A stretch of 64,000 bases of DNA from Nocardia brasiliensis IFM 10847 (GTDB lineage Bacteria > Actinomycetota > Actinomycetes > Mycobacteriales > Mycobacteriaceae), in assembly GCF_000710915.1 (NCBI RefSeq), contig NZ_BAUA01000049.1, positions 1-64,000 on the forward strand. The letters are read 5' to 3'. Positions 26,146-35,339 of this stretch are shown piece by piece. A model generated the notes under the pieces. The model was not told where the DNA came from. It saw only the letters and a program-made list of their open reading frames with translations, and did no database searches. Each line of letters opens with the position of its first letter. Position 1 is the first letter of the stretch. The position numbers were made by a program, and so were the translations under genes.

Positions 26146-27184
26146 GGGCACTCGATTCGGCTGGAGTGCCGATCGCCGCGCCCGGTCCCGGGGTGGCCAC
26201 GATGATCCGCATCGCCGGGTCGGTCTCGGCGAGCGCCGCGGCCACCGCGGCACTGTCGCGCCGATCGCACAGCACCTTGACGTTGGGGCCCGCGTCCATC
26301 GTGGCGTAGGCCGCGACGCCTTCGGCGCGCAACGCGAGCACCCGATCCAGCACCCGCATCGACCCGGGGGCGAAGTAGCGCACGGCCGGGCGGGCGCCGA
26401 GCATCGTCGCGTGCATGCCGAGGGCGTTGCGTTCGGCGATCTCACCGACCGCCGCCAGATCCCCCGCCGCGATGGCGGTGTGCATATCGCGCAGATCTTG
26501 TTCGCTGGACCGCACCCACGGTTGATAGAACGGCGACGTGTCGACGGTACGCCGCATCGCCGCCCGGCTGGTGATGGACTTCTCACCGGCGTCGACCAGC
26601 GCGACGACCAGCGCGGGATCCAGCAGCGGCGCCGCCACCGGCTCCGCGTAACTGCTCGAATCCCCCTCTGCACCAACGCCTTCGCCGCGATGCCACTGGG
26701 CGAAGCCGCCGTAGATGGACCGCGAGGCGCTGCCGGACCCGCGCCGGGCCAGCCGCGACAGCCCGCGCTGGTCGAGGTCGAGGCCGTAGGCGCCGGCCGC
26801 CGCCACCGCGAGTGCCGCGAACCCGGAGGCCGAGGAGGCAAGGCCCGCCCCGGTCGGCCCCATGTTGACGGTGTGCACCCGGGCTCGGCGGTGATCGCCC
26901 GCCGAATCCCGTACCAGATCGAGGAATCCGACGACCTTGGCGGCGAAAGCCTGCGCCGCGGGGCCGTCGGCGACGGTGACGCTGTCGGCCGGGAGGTCGT
27001 CATCGATCGTCACGGTGGTGACGGTCGCGAAGACGCCGAGGGTCAGCGACAGACTGCTGGTGACCGGAAGGTGCAGGGCCTCATCGCGTTTGCCCCAGTA
27101 TTTGATCAGCGCGATATTCGGATAGGCGGTCGCGGTGACGCCCGTGGTGGCCACGCGCGCGGCCACCGTCTCCGGCGTGCTCAC
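26132..27184 (-). CDS. mvd: Diphosphomevalonate decarboxylase
   Basis: A 350-aa GHMP-superfamily enzyme that decarboxylates mevalonate diphosphate to IPP using ATP. Motifs: AYPNIALIKYWGKRDEALHLP with the substrate-binding YWGKR, VTSSLSLTL, TGAGLASSASGFAALAVAA (ATP loop), and MDAGPNVKVLC with the catalytic-region Asp. The GTG start overlaps the mevalonate kinase stop as GTGA. Size and all conserved blocks are normal. Confidence 0.95.
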   Translation of the reverse strand: MSTPETVAARVATTGVTATAYPNIALIKYWGKRDEALHLPVTSSLSLTLGVFATVTTVTIDDDLPADSVTVADGPAAQAFAAKVVGFLDLVRDSAGDHRRARVHTVNMGPTGAGLASSASGFAALAVAAAGAYGLDLDQRGLSRLARRGSGSASRSIYGGFAQWHRGEGVGAEGDSSSYAEPVAAPLLDPALVVALVDAGEKSITSRAAMRRTVDTSPFYQPWVRSSEQDLRDMHTAIAAGDLAAVGEIAERNALGMHATMLGARPAVRYFAPGSMRVLDRVLALRAEGVAAYATMDAGPNVKVLCDRRDSAAVAAALAETDPAMRIIVATPGPGAAIGTPAESSAHDHR

Positions 27185-28221
27185 GACCGCACCTCGCTCG
27201 CGTCCAATGCCACGGTGTGGCAACGATCCGCGCCCGCGGCGAGCAGGACGGTGTGCAACTGCGCCGCGGCGGCCGCGTCGGCGGCCAGTGCGATGACGCA
27301 GCCGCCCAGTCCGCCGCCGGAGAGCTTGGCACCCAACGCACCCGCCTCCAGCGCGGCGCCGACCAGCGTCTCGATCTCGGGGCAGCTCACGCCGAGCCGG
27401 TCGAGGATGAAGTGCGTCGCGGTCATCTTCGCGCCCACGTCGGCGAACCGGCCCGCGGCCAGATCCGTCGCGGCTGCGGTCGTCATCGCCCCCGCCCGCT
27501 CGAGCAGATCGGTACCGGTCGCACCGAGGGTGACGAGATTGCGGTGCACGGTCGAAACCGCCTGCCGGGTACTGCCGTTCACGCCGGTGTCGGCGACCAC
27601 CAGGACCGGCTGGGCCGCGCCCGCGGCCACCGGGAGCGGTGCGACCGCACCCTCCTGGAACCACATCGGGCCGCCCCGGCTGATCACGGTGCGCGCGTCC
27701 ACGCCGCTCGCCTTGCCGTGCGCGAACGATTCCGACTGCTGGATCAGGGCGAACATGGTGTCGCCGTCCAGTTCCCGGCCCCACAGCCGCGCCACCGCCT
27801 CGATGATCGCGGCCGAGCTCGCGGCGCTGGAGCCGAAACCGCGCCCCGCCGGGATACCGCTGTCGACCGTGACGAACAGCCCGTCGTCCGGGCGATCGAG
27901 GTACTCGCAGACCGCCGAGACGGCCAGCCGCGGCACCGCCGAGGCGTCCAGCTGGGAGGCCGCGGAAAGTTCGCGCCGGCCGGAGTCGAGCGTCGAGGAT
28001 TCGATCACGACCGGGCCGGGCCTGCGGCGGGCTCGGGCGGTCACCGGCAGCGACGGCACCGGCAGCGAGATCGCGGGCTTGCCGTACAGCACGACGTGCT
28101 CACCGAACAAGATCAGCTTGGCGCTCGCGCGCCCGGTGCCGACCTCGCCGTCGGCGCGCTCGGGCACCGCGTGCCCGCGCGCCGCCAGCACACTACGTGG
28201 GGGCCACATTCCGTTCTCCAT
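27181..28221 (-). CDS. mvk: Mevalonate kinase
   Basis: A 346-aa GHMP kinase phosphorylating mevalonate at C5. Motifs: GRASAKLILFGEHVVLYGKPAIS near residue 30, GRGFGSSAASSAAIIEAVARL (ATP loop) and LGAKLSGGGLGGCVIALA near the C-terminus. It lies 41 bp downstream of HMG-CoA synthase and overlaps the decarboxylase by 4 bp. The first ~25 residues before GRASAK are weakly conserved, so a later start is possible. Confidence 0.94.
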   Translation of the reverse strand: MENGMWPPRSVLAARGHAVPERADGEVGTGRASAKLILFGEHVVLYGKPAISLPVPSLPVTARARRRPGPVVIESSTLDSGRRELSAASQLDASAVPRLAVSAVCEYLDRPDDGLFVTVDSGIPAGRGFGSSAASSAAIIEAVARLWGRELDGDTMFALIQQSESFAHGKASGVDARTVISRGGPMWFQEGAVAPLPVAAGAAQPVLVVADTGVNGSTRQAVSTVHRNLVTLGATGTDLLERAGAMTTAAATDLAAGRFADVGAKMTATHFILDRLGVSCPEIETLVGAALEAGALGAKLSGGGLGGCVIALAADAAAAAQLHTVLLAAGADRCHTVALDASEVRS

Positions 28222-28262
28222 CAGCGCATTTCACTCTCGGTGTGGATCGGTCCGCACCCGCG

Positions 28263-29441
28263 TCACTGCGCGCGGGCCGCCCCGTAGATTCTCGAATGTC
28301 CCGCGATCGCCGTCAGCCGGAACGGACTGCTGCTCGTCTCGTCCAGCACCAGCTCCGTACCGTCCTCCGGCAGCGCGACATTGCGCAGGGCACGATACTT
28401 TTCGTACGAGATCGGCTCACGACGTGCGATCGCCGCTCGGTTCTCCGCGGTCCGCAGATGCTTGCGGTACCCAGGAACCATTGTGACCGAGAACAACTCG
28501 GCGACACAGCCCGACCCGTAGCTGAACAGCGCCACCGACTTGCCGTCGAGATCCTCGGAGTGGTCGAGCAGCGAGACCAGCCCGACGAACAGCGACGCGG
28601 TGTAGCTGTTGCCGATCGCGCGGTTGTAGATCGTGGTCGGCGCCAGGTCGGCGTACAGGCGCGCCGTACTTGCCTCGATGCCCTTGAGCTCGAGCAACCG
28701 GGTGTGCGCCTTGTAGGCCATCTTGGTGAACGGCTGGTGGTAGCAGAAGCCGGCGAACTCGGTGACGCCGCGCCCGCCTCTGGCCTCGTAGTCCTTCCAC
28801 GCCTGCTCCACGGCCTCCAGGTACGCGCCGACCGACAGCTTGCCGTCGACGAGCGGAGTGGACCGATAGTTGGGACGCCAGAAGTCCTGGACGTTCGCGG
28901 TGTAGAGCCCGACGGTCTCGTCGAGGATCGCGAGGTCCGGGTGCGCCGCGACCAGCATCGCGACCGCGGCCGCGCCCTGGGTGCTCTCGCCGCCGGAGTC
29001 GACGTCGTACTTGGCGATATCGCTGGCGATCACGAGCACGCGCTGCTCCGGATCGCGAGCGACGATGCCCGCAGCGAGTTGCAGGGCGGAGGTACCGCCG
29101 TAGCAGGCCTGCTTGAGCTCGACGGCGCGGGTCGCGGCGGGCAGTCCGATCAGGTCCTGCACGTAGACCGCCGCGGCCTTCGACTGGTCGATCCCGGTCT
29201 CGGTGGCGAAAAGAATCGTCCGGATGCCCTCGACGCCGTGTTTGGCGACGATCTGCTTGGCCGCGGCCGCGGCCATGGTGACGATGTCCTCGTCGGTGGC
29301 GGGCACGGTCTGGGAGGTCTGCCCGAGGCCGATGTAGTACTTGTTGACATCTACGCCGTTGTGCCTGGCCAGCTCGGCCAGATCCATCGCGTAGTGGCCG
29401 GTCGCCAGGGCGATGTCGTGGATTCCGATAGGCACGGTCAT
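28263..29441 (-). CDS. hmgS: Hydroxymethylglutaryl-CoA synthase
   Basis: A 392-aa thiolase-fold enzyme condensing acetyl-CoA with acetoacetyl-CoA to HMG-CoA. The catalytic Cys is in ELKQACYGGTSALQLA, the His in FCYHQPFTKMAYKAH, and an early Glu region is IGLGQTSQTVPATDED. It begins MTVPIGIHDIALATGHY, whose ATG overlaps the HMG-CoA reductase stop as ATGA; the upstream in-frame extension is out of place. Acetoacetyl-CoA is probably supplied by the NphT7-like enzyme at 14412-15389. Confidence 0.95.
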   Translation of the reverse strand: MTVPIGIHDIALATGHYAMDLAELARHNGVDVNKYYIGLGQTSQTVPATDEDIVTMAAAAAKQIVAKHGVEGIRTILFATETGIDQSKAAAVYVQDLIGLPAATRAVELKQACYGGTSALQLAAGIVARDPEQRVLVIASDIAKYDVDSGGESTQGAAAVAMLVAAHPDLAILDETVGLYTANVQDFWRPNYRSTPLVDGKLSVGAYLEAVEQAWKDYEARGGRGVTEFAGFCYHQPFTKMAYKAHTRLLELKGIEASTARLYADLAPTTIYNRAIGNSYTASLFVGLVSLLDHSEDLDGKSVALFSYGSGCVAELFSVTMVPGYRKHLRTAENRAAIARREPISYEKYRALRNVALPEDGTELVLDETSSSPFRLTAIAGHSRIYGAARAQ

Positions 29442-30505
29442 TGGCCTGTTCCTTCTCCTGATGCCGAGCGCTCGAAGCGGATGTGCGTCCGCATCAACTC
29501 GCCCGGATTTGTCTGCGCCGCAAGCAGAGACAGTTCTCCGCAGAGCACGGCGGCAGCGGTGAGCACGGCGAGCCGCCGTGCGTTGCCGCCGACTTCCCGG
29601 CTCTCGCGGCACCCCATGCGGGCCAGGTTCGCCTCGACGAAGTCCAGCCCCTTGCCGTTGCCGACGGTGCCGACGATGAGATTCGGTAGCGCGCAGGAGA
29701 AATAGAGGTCCCCGTCGCGATCCTCGACGTGAGTGATCCCCTGCGAGCCCTCGACGATGTTCGCCGCGTCCTGCCCGGTGGCCAGGTACACGCCGAGCAG
29801 CATGTTCGCGTAATGCGCGTTCGCCGTGCGGATTCCGCCCGCGATCGTGGTGCCGATCAGGTTCTTGCGCACATTGAGATCGGCCACCTGCGCGGCGGTC
29901 GTGTGCAGCCGCTGCGCCACGATCTCGCGCGGGATCAGGATCTCGGCGACGACGTTCTTGCCGCGGCCGAGGATCCCGTTGACCGCGGAGGCCTTCTTGT
30001 CGGTGCAGAAGTTGCCCGACACCGACCCGTAGCGCACACCGGGCACCGTGTTCACGATGTGCCCGAGCAGCGTGTCGGCCGCCAGGGTCACCATGTTGTG
30101 CCCGGACGCGTCGCCGGTGGTGAATTCGAACCGCAGGAACAGCAGGTTACCGACGATCTGGTGGTGCAGGTCGATCAGATCGGCGTAGCGGCTGCATTCG
30201 CCGACAATCCGGCGCAGCTGTGGCAGTTCGGCGGTGAGCTGGCGGGCCGCGGCCAGTGCGGTGCCCGCGTCATCGGCCTCCAGCAACACCGACCTGGTCA
30301 TCCGCTCGTCCACCAGCGTGGCCACGATGCCACGCTCGCACAGGGTGGAGATCTTGGCGCCGCGTCCCACCGAAGGCCACAGGGGCGATTCGTAGGTGGC
30401 CAGCGGCACCTCGACCAGACCCTCGGCGACGTTGCCGGAGATCTTGAGCGGCCCTACCCATTGCATCGGCACCGTAGCTGCCGAAAAAGTGTCCTCAGTC
30501 ATCAC
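29438..30505 (-). CDS. hmgR: Hydroxymethylglutaryl-CoA reductase, class I
   Basis: A 355-aa NADPH-dependent reductase converting HMG-CoA to mevalonate, the committed step. It resembles the Streptomyces CL190 enzyme: WVGPLKISGNVAEG, MTRSVLLEA, SGNFCTDKKASAVNGILGRGKNVVAE (catalytic Lys), YLATGQDAANIVEGSQG (catalytic Asp), TVGNGKGLDFV, and a C-terminal NPGELMRTHIRFERS with the active-site His. There is no membrane anchor. Two starts are possible, a GTG at 30505 and an ATG at 30502. Either way it overlaps the stop of the upstream secreted lipase gene, so the two are coupled. Confidence 0.95.
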   Translation of the reverse strand: MMTEDTFSAATVPMQWVGPLKISGNVAEGLVEVPLATYESPLWPSVGRGAKISTLCERGIVATLVDERMTRSVLLEADDAGTALAAARQLTAELPQLRRIVGECSRYADLIDLHHQIVGNLLFLRFEFTTGDASGHNMVTLAADTLLGHIVNTVPGVRYGSVSGNFCTDKKASAVNGILGRGKNVVAEILIPREIVAQRLHTTAAQVADLNVRKNLIGTTIAGGIRTANAHYANMLLGVYLATGQDAANIVEGSQGITHVEDRDGDLYFSCALPNLIVGTVGNGKGLDFVEANLARMGCRESREVGGNARRLAVLTAAAVLCGELSLLAAQTNPGELMRTHIRFERSASGEGTGQ

Positions 30506-31431
30506 AATCCGAACTGTTCCTTGATGCCGGTCGCCGTGACCGTGTCACCGTGCTTGGTCGGGTGGAACGGGATCCCGAGGAACTCACCGGTCGGGTTGAA
30601 GTACCCGTTGATCCACGAATCCGCGGCGCAGCTGCCGTGGCCCGCGGTGGCCGCCCTGGTGTCGAAGAAGCCGACGTTCAGCATGGCCGCGGCGGCGCGC
30701 TGCGCGTCGTCGACCTTGTCCAGGAACTCGGTCATCGCACCGGCGCGCGGCTGCGACATCCGGCCCACCGGGGACTCCCAGCACCACTGCGGGTTGCCGC
30801 GCTCGCCGATCGTCGGGTAGCCGACGAAGACGATCTGCGCGTTCGGCGCGTAGTAGCGCACGTAGTCCACGACCGGCTTGATCCAGGCCACGTACTGATC
30901 GGCGTTCACGCCGCGGGAGTCGGGCGCGCGGCCGTCCAGGCCCGCGTCGGGCCCGCAGCCCTGGATGAAGTTCGGCAGGCAGGTGACCTCGGCGTCGAGC
31001 GCGCGCTGCCGGTTCGAGCTGTTCCAGATGTCGTTCTGGCCCAGCTGAATCGTGACGAGACGGGTCTTCGCGCCGAACGCGCCGGCCGAAGCGGCCTGCT
31101 TGGCCATGTAGGTCGCGGTGTAGTGCGGCGGGGTAGCCAGGGACGCGCCGAGGCAGGAGACGTCTTCGAGGTCGTCGGCGCCGATGTTCATCTGCGCGGC
31201 CAGCTGCTTGGGCCACGAGGTGTCCGACCGCTGGCAGGACTTGTCGCCGCCGTAGCCGAAGCCGAGCGAGTAGATGATGTTGCCGTTGGTGGTGTAGGAA
31301 TCGCCGATCGCCACGAAGGATTTTCCGTCGGCGCTCTCGTCGGCGGCGGCCGGCGCGGCGGTGCCCAGCAGGGCGGACGCGGCGCACAGCGAGGCGGCGG
31401 CAAGGAGTCGGATGGGGGTGGAAGTCTTCAC
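30502..31431 (-). CDS. Secreted SGNH/GDSL hydrolase (lipase/esterase)
   Basis: A 309-aa exported esterase. It has a signal peptide (LLAAASLCAASALLGTAAPAAA). The SGNH blocks are AIGDSYT (nucleophile Ser), a Gly in block II, IQLGQNDIWN (oxyanion Asn, block III) and a C-terminal PFHPTKHGDT with the catalytic Asp/His region. Several Cys probably form disulphides. It overlaps the HMG-CoA reductase start by 4 bp and is the first or second gene of the mevalonate operon, an unexpected position. It may hydrolyse an ester in the product or a host lipid; no evidence decides. Confidence 0.85.
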   Translation of the reverse strand: MKTSTPIRLLAAASLCAASALLGTAAPAAADESADGKSFVAIGDSYTTNGNIIYSLGFGYGGDKSCQRSDTSWPKQLAAQMNIGADDLEDVSCLGASLATPPHYTATYMAKQAASAGAFGAKTRLVTIQLGQNDIWNSSNRQRALDAEVTCLPNFIQGCGPDAGLDGRAPDSRGVNADQYVAWIKPVVDYVRYYAPNAQIVFVGYPTIGERGNPQWCWESPVGRMSQPRAGAMTEFLDKVDDAQRAAAAMLNVGFFDTRAATAGHGSCAADSWINGYFNPTGEFLGIPFHPTKHGDTVTATGIKEQFGL

Positions 31432-31536
31432 GGTTCGAATCTCTCTTCGGGGACGTTCAGTCCGTTTCGGAGTCGGCGCCCCGAACCATTTCGGGGAGGC
31501 CGCTGGCAGACAGCGGGGCGCTCGCGCCCTCGAGTG

Positions 31537-32436
31537 CTAGAGCCCGTTCACGTTCGTGAGCGTGGCGAGCACACCGTCGATGGCTCCCCACATGGTGGTG
31601 ATGCCGGCGTTGGTGAGATCGCGGGTCGCCGGGTTGGCCAGGCCGACGCCGTTGGCCAGGTTGGTGGCGTTCACGCTGGCGAGCGCGCTGCGCAGCAGCA
31701 TGGTCGAGCCCACGCCCGCGCCGGTGATCCGATCGAGGCCCTCACCGAAGAAGTAGAACCGCCACAGCGGGCCGACATCGGCGTTGTACGCCTGCTTGGT
31801 CCGGCTGACCAGGGCGGGATTGTTGACGGCGATGGCGTCCATCAATTTGAAGTAATCGGCCGAGTTGTCCGGGCCGATACCGGTCGAGGCCAGCGCGTAC
31901 GGAATATCGACGCTCATATGCGCGTTGTAGCCGACCATCGCCACATAGGCGCCGGACTCCGCGCAATTACCGGCCAAGCCGAAATAGGGCGCCCACTGCC
32001 AGGCGACCGGCGCGCCTGTGAATTCGGCGTGCACGGCCCGCAACCAGGTTTCGTAGCCCTCGAAGAAGAATTGCGCGTCGCGCTGCGGATCGGTCAGCCC
32101 GGCGCCGGAACGGATCATCGGCAGCACCGTCGCGCGGTCCGCGGTGTCGTTCATGAGTGCGAAGAGTCCACGCCGATCACCGTGTGCGACAAGAATTTCC
32201 GCGATCTGCGCGTTGCGCTCGCCGACCTCGACGAGCCGCTGCAGACCGTCGGCGCCACGGATCGTGTCCATGTCCGAGAGTTCGGTGATCGTGGCGATTT
32301 CAGCGGCATTCAGCGGCGTGCCGCAGGCTGCGGCCGAGACCGGGGATTCGGCGGCCGCGGGGCCGGCGAATCCGGGCCAGAGCGCTGCCGCGCAAGCCAT
32401 TGTTGCGACCATGAGTCGCCCATTGCGTAGCATCAC
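31537..32436 (-). CDS. Secreted DUF5995-like protein
   Basis: A 299-aa exported protein with a signal peptide (MVATMACAAALWPGFAGPAAA). The body resembles the DUF5995 family as I recall it: TITELSDMDTIRGADGLQRL, a central YFGLAGNCAESGAYVAMVGYNAHMSVDIPYALA, and a helical C-terminal part. The GYNAHMxxDIPYAL motif with its His and Asp is the most conserved feature. The family's function is unknown. It lies 105 bp upstream of the SGNH hydrolase on the same strand, so the two may be co-expressed with the mevalonate genes. Confidence 0.7.
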   Translation of the reverse strand: MMLRNGRLMVATMACAAALWPGFAGPAAAESPVSAAACGTPLNAAEIATITELSDMDTIRGADGLQRLVEVGERNAQIAEILVAHGDRRGLFALMNDTADRATVLPMIRSGAGLTDPQRDAQFFFEGYETWLRAVHAEFTGAPVAWQWAPYFGLAGNCAESGAYVAMVGYNAHMSVDIPYALASTGIGPDNSADYFKLMDAIAVNNPALVSRTKQAYNADVGPLWRFYFFGEGLDRITGAGVGSTMLLRSALASVNATNLANGVGLANPATRDLTNAGITTMWGAIDGVLATLTNVNGL

Positions 32437-32575
32437 GATGATGCCCTTTCTGAATAATCCACGGGATTTACCGGTCGATATTTACCGGTGTATACACAAA
32501 GACTAATCGGGCCGGCGGTCGCAATTCCATGGCAGCTACTTGTCACCGGCACGCGGACCAGGCGATTCGCACCGG

Positions 32576-33433
32576 TCACCCCCAGCGCAGCAGCACCCGC
32601 CCCACCGTGCGCGGGCCGGACACCCGCATGGCCCACAGCACCGGCACGTAGCGCGGGATCACCTGCACCGGCCGGTGCCGGATCGCGGTCAGAATCCACT
32701 CCGCCGCTTCCTGCGGCGTCAACCCGGGCAGCTTCTGATACTCGGGGGTGGGTGCGCTCATCGCGGTGTGCACCAGTGGATAGTGCACGGAGGTCACCGC
32801 GACTCCGCGGCCGGACAACTCGGCGTCCACACAGCGGCCGAACGCGGTCAGCGCGGTTTTGGAACTCTGGTAGGCCGCGAAACGGGGCGAGGTGCCGGTG
32901 GGCACGGTCCAGGTGCCGACGTTGACGATCTGACCGCGGCCCGATTCCAGCATGCCGGGCAGCAGGCCGAGGGTGAGCTGGACCGGGCCGAAATAGTTGA
33001 TGCCCATGGTGCGCCGGAAATCGTGCATGCGATCGAACGATTCCGTGATCGGTCGCCGGATGGATCGGCCCGCGTTGTTCACCAGCACGTCCACCCGGCC
33101 GACCGAGGTGCGCACCCAGTCGAGCAACGCGTCGACCTCGTCGTCGTCGGTGAGATCGCACGTTCGATAGACGGCTTTGCCGCCCGCGGACCGGATCTCG
33201 TCGGACAACAGCGCGAGTTCCGGCTCCCGGCGCGCCACCAGCACGACCTCGGCCCCGGCCGCGGCGGCTGCCACCGCCGCGGCCCGGCCGATGCCGGCGG
33301 ACGCGCCGGTGATCAGGATCCGTTTGCCGGAGACCGGCTCCTCGACCTTCGCGCGGCGGACGGGCACCGGCCGGTTGACGAAGTCCGCGACCCGGCCGAG
33401 CGCCCGGCGCACGAGCCGCCTAGCCACGGGCAC
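32576..33433 (-). CDS. Short-chain dehydrogenase/reductase
   Basis: A 285-aa classical SDR with ILITGASAGIGRAAAVAAA (cofactor loop), VLVNNAGRSIRRP, and an active-site AAYQSSKTALTAFGR (YxxxK present). The first ~30 residues are a basic N-terminal extension. The sequence looks like the SDRs that reduce long-chain or polyketide ketones and acyl-CoA-derived aldehydes. Its start overlaps the PhzE-like gene by 14 bp, so it belongs to the 3-hydroxyanthranilate operon and may act on the product's side chain or ring. Substrate unknown. Confidence 0.85.
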   Translation of the reverse strand: MPVARRLVRRALGRVADFVNRPVPVRRAKVEEPVSGKRILITGASAGIGRAAAVAAAAAGAEVVLVARREPELALLSDEIRSAGGKAVYRTCDLTDDDEVDALLDWVRTSVGRVDVLVNNAGRSIRRPITESFDRMHDFRRTMGINYFGPVQLTLGLLPGMLESGRGQIVNVGTWTVPTGTSPRFAAYQSSKTALTAFGRCVDAELSGRGVAVTSVHYPLVHTAMSAPTPEYQKLPGLTPQEAAEWILTAIRHRPVQVIPRYVPVLWAMRVSGPRTVGRVLLRWG

Positions 33434-35339
33434 TCACCCGGTCCCCGGCGAGCACGGCGGGCCGGGCGATCAACCTGCTCGCGATGGCGGCGAGCACGGC
33501 CGGACCGTCCTGGGACAGCACCGATTCCGCGTGGAACTGCACCGAGGCGAACCGCTCGCCCTGCAGGGCGTACACCTCACCGGTCGCCGGATCGCGACTC
33601 ACCTCGACCCGGCCGAGCGCGGAGTCGAAGGCGTCGACGGCGCTACGGGCGACGAAGGTGTTGTAGAAACCGGCCCGCACCGGCGTGCCGAACAGCGAAA
33701 TCACCCGGCTCACACCTTGATTCGGCTTGTCCAGCCTGGTGATCTCCAGCCCCAGTGCGGAGCACAGGATCTGGTGGCTCAGGCAGACCGCGGCGAACGG
33801 CTGATCGGCCGCGGTGAGCTGCTTGATCCGGCGCCGCATCGCCAGCACCCGAGGATCGTGCAGCGCACCTGGATCGCCAGGACCGGGACCGAGCACGACC
33901 AGGTCGTAGTCGGCGAGTTCCACCTCGGCGTCCCAGCTCACGATCGTCAATGCGAAGCCGAGCGAGCGCAGCATGCTGGCGAGCATCGTGGTGAAGTTGT
34001 CGGCCGCGTCGATCAGCAACACCGAGCCACGAGCCTGCGGCGCCGCGCCGATGCGCCGGCTGTCCGCTTCCGCGAACCAGAACTGCGAGGCGATCGAGTT
34101 GCGACTCTGCAACGCGGCCGCGATCGCGGGCAACGCGGCCAGCTGCGGCCAGCGCGCCGTGACCGAGCCGTTGATCAAAGCCGCTGCCTTGGCATAGGTT
34201 TCGTGCATCTCGCCGACCGGATCGGAGTCGCGCACCAGCGTCGAGCCCACGGTGATCCTGGCCCGTCCCACGGCGTCCACGACGGCGGTGCGGATCAGGA
34301 TGGCCGAATCGAGCCGGACCGCCCCGCTCGCCCCGCGGTCGATATAGGCGATGGCGCCGCTGTAATAGCCCCGGCCGACCGATTCGTACCGCGCGATGAC
34401 GTGCGTGGCGCTTTCCAGCGGAGAGCCGACCACGGTCGGCGCGAACATCGTCTCGCGCAGCACCTCGGCGACGCCGAGCTCGGTGCGGCCGCGCAGCAGG
34501 TATTCGGTGTGGGCCAGATGCGCCATCTCCTTGAGATACGGTCCGGTCACCGTCCCGCCCGCCGGGCAGAGCGCCGACATCATCTTGAGTTCCTCGTCGA
34601 CGACCATGAACAGCTCGTCGTTCTCTTTCTGATCGGCGAGGAAATGCAGCAGGCCCGACTCGGTCGGCCCCTCCGGCGGATACCGGTAGGTGCCGCTGAT
34701 CGGGTTCATCGACACGGTCCGGTTGTCGAAGTGCGCGTGCGCTTCCGGGCTGGCCCCGACGAAGGTCTGCGTGCCGGTGTGCACCAGATAGGTCCAGTAC
34801 GCACCGCGTTCGCCGCTCAGCAGCCTGCGGAACAGCCCGAGCGAGACGCGCAGATGATCCGGCCCGAACGACCCGATCAGCGATCGGCTGATCACGAAGT
34901 TCGAGCCCTCACCGGTGCCGATCTCGTCGGTGATGACGGACTGCACGATGCGGCGGTACTCCTCGTCGGAGACGTCGAACCGGAAGCCCGCCGCATCGAT
35001 CGAGTCCGGGCCCAGCAGGTCCGGGCCGATCGCCGCGAGCACCGTTTCGCGGTCGGTGAGCTCGTGCTCGCGCACCGACATCGCGAGCAACGGCGTGCGA
35101 TCGTCGTTGCAGGGGAAACCACGCTCGGCGATCTGGCGGTAGGGCACCAGAACGAGCAGGCCCGACTCCTCGTCGGCCAGCCGCACCTCATCGAGACCGG
35201 CCAGTTCGGCGAAGTCGCCGAGCATGATGTCCACGGTGCCCGGCGCCTCGGCGCCCGAGCGCTGCACCATCGCGAACGGCTGCTGCGGATCGGCGAGCAG
35301 CCGATCGAGCAGTGCGCGCCCGGCGGGCACGCGGCCCAT
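33420..35339 (-). CDS. 2-amino-2-desoxyisochorismate synthase (PhzE-like)
   Basis: A 639-aa fusion with a chorismate-binding domain (about 1-430) and a C-terminal class I glutamine amidotransferase (about 440-639). The first contains the chorismate-site pattern MNPISGTYRYPPEG, SPEAHAHF and DSAILIRTAVV. The amidotransferase has LGPGPGDPG, the nucleophile Cys in AVCLSHQILCS, and VQFHAESVL with the His-x-Glu pair. This order and length match PhzE, which converts chorismate and glutamine to 2-amino-2-desoxyisochorismate. The start overlaps the isochorismatase stop (TGATG). The next two enzymes of the route to 3-hydroxyanthranilate are the adjacent genes. Confidence 0.93.
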   Translation of the reverse strand: MGRVPAGRALLDRLLADPQQPFAMVQRSGAEAPGTVDIMLGDFAELAGLDEVRLADEESGLLVLVPYRQIAERGFPCNDDRTPLLAMSVREHELTDRETVLAAIGPDLLGPDSIDAAGFRFDVSDEEYRRIVQSVITDEIGTGEGSNFVISRSLIGSFGPDHLRVSLGLFRRLLSGERGAYWTYLVHTGTQTFVGASPEAHAHFDNRTVSMNPISGTYRYPPEGPTESGLLHFLADQKENDELFMVVDEELKMMSALCPAGGTVTGPYLKEMAHLAHTEYLLRGRTELGVAEVLRETMFAPTVVGSPLESATHVIARYESVGRGYYSGAIAYIDRGASGAVRLDSAILIRTAVVDAVGRARITVGSTLVRDSDPVGEMHETYAKAAALINGSVTARWPQLAALPAIAAALQSRNSIASQFWFAEADSRRIGAAPQARGSVLLIDAADNFTTMLASMLRSLGFALTIVSWDAEVELADYDLVVLGPGPGDPGALHDPRVLAMRRRIKQLTAADQPFAAVCLSHQILCSALGLEITRLDKPNQGVSRVISLFGTPVRAGFYNTFVARSAVDAFDSALGRVEVSRDPATGEVYALQGERFASVQFHAESVLSQDGPAVLAAIASRLIARPAVLAGDRVSARG

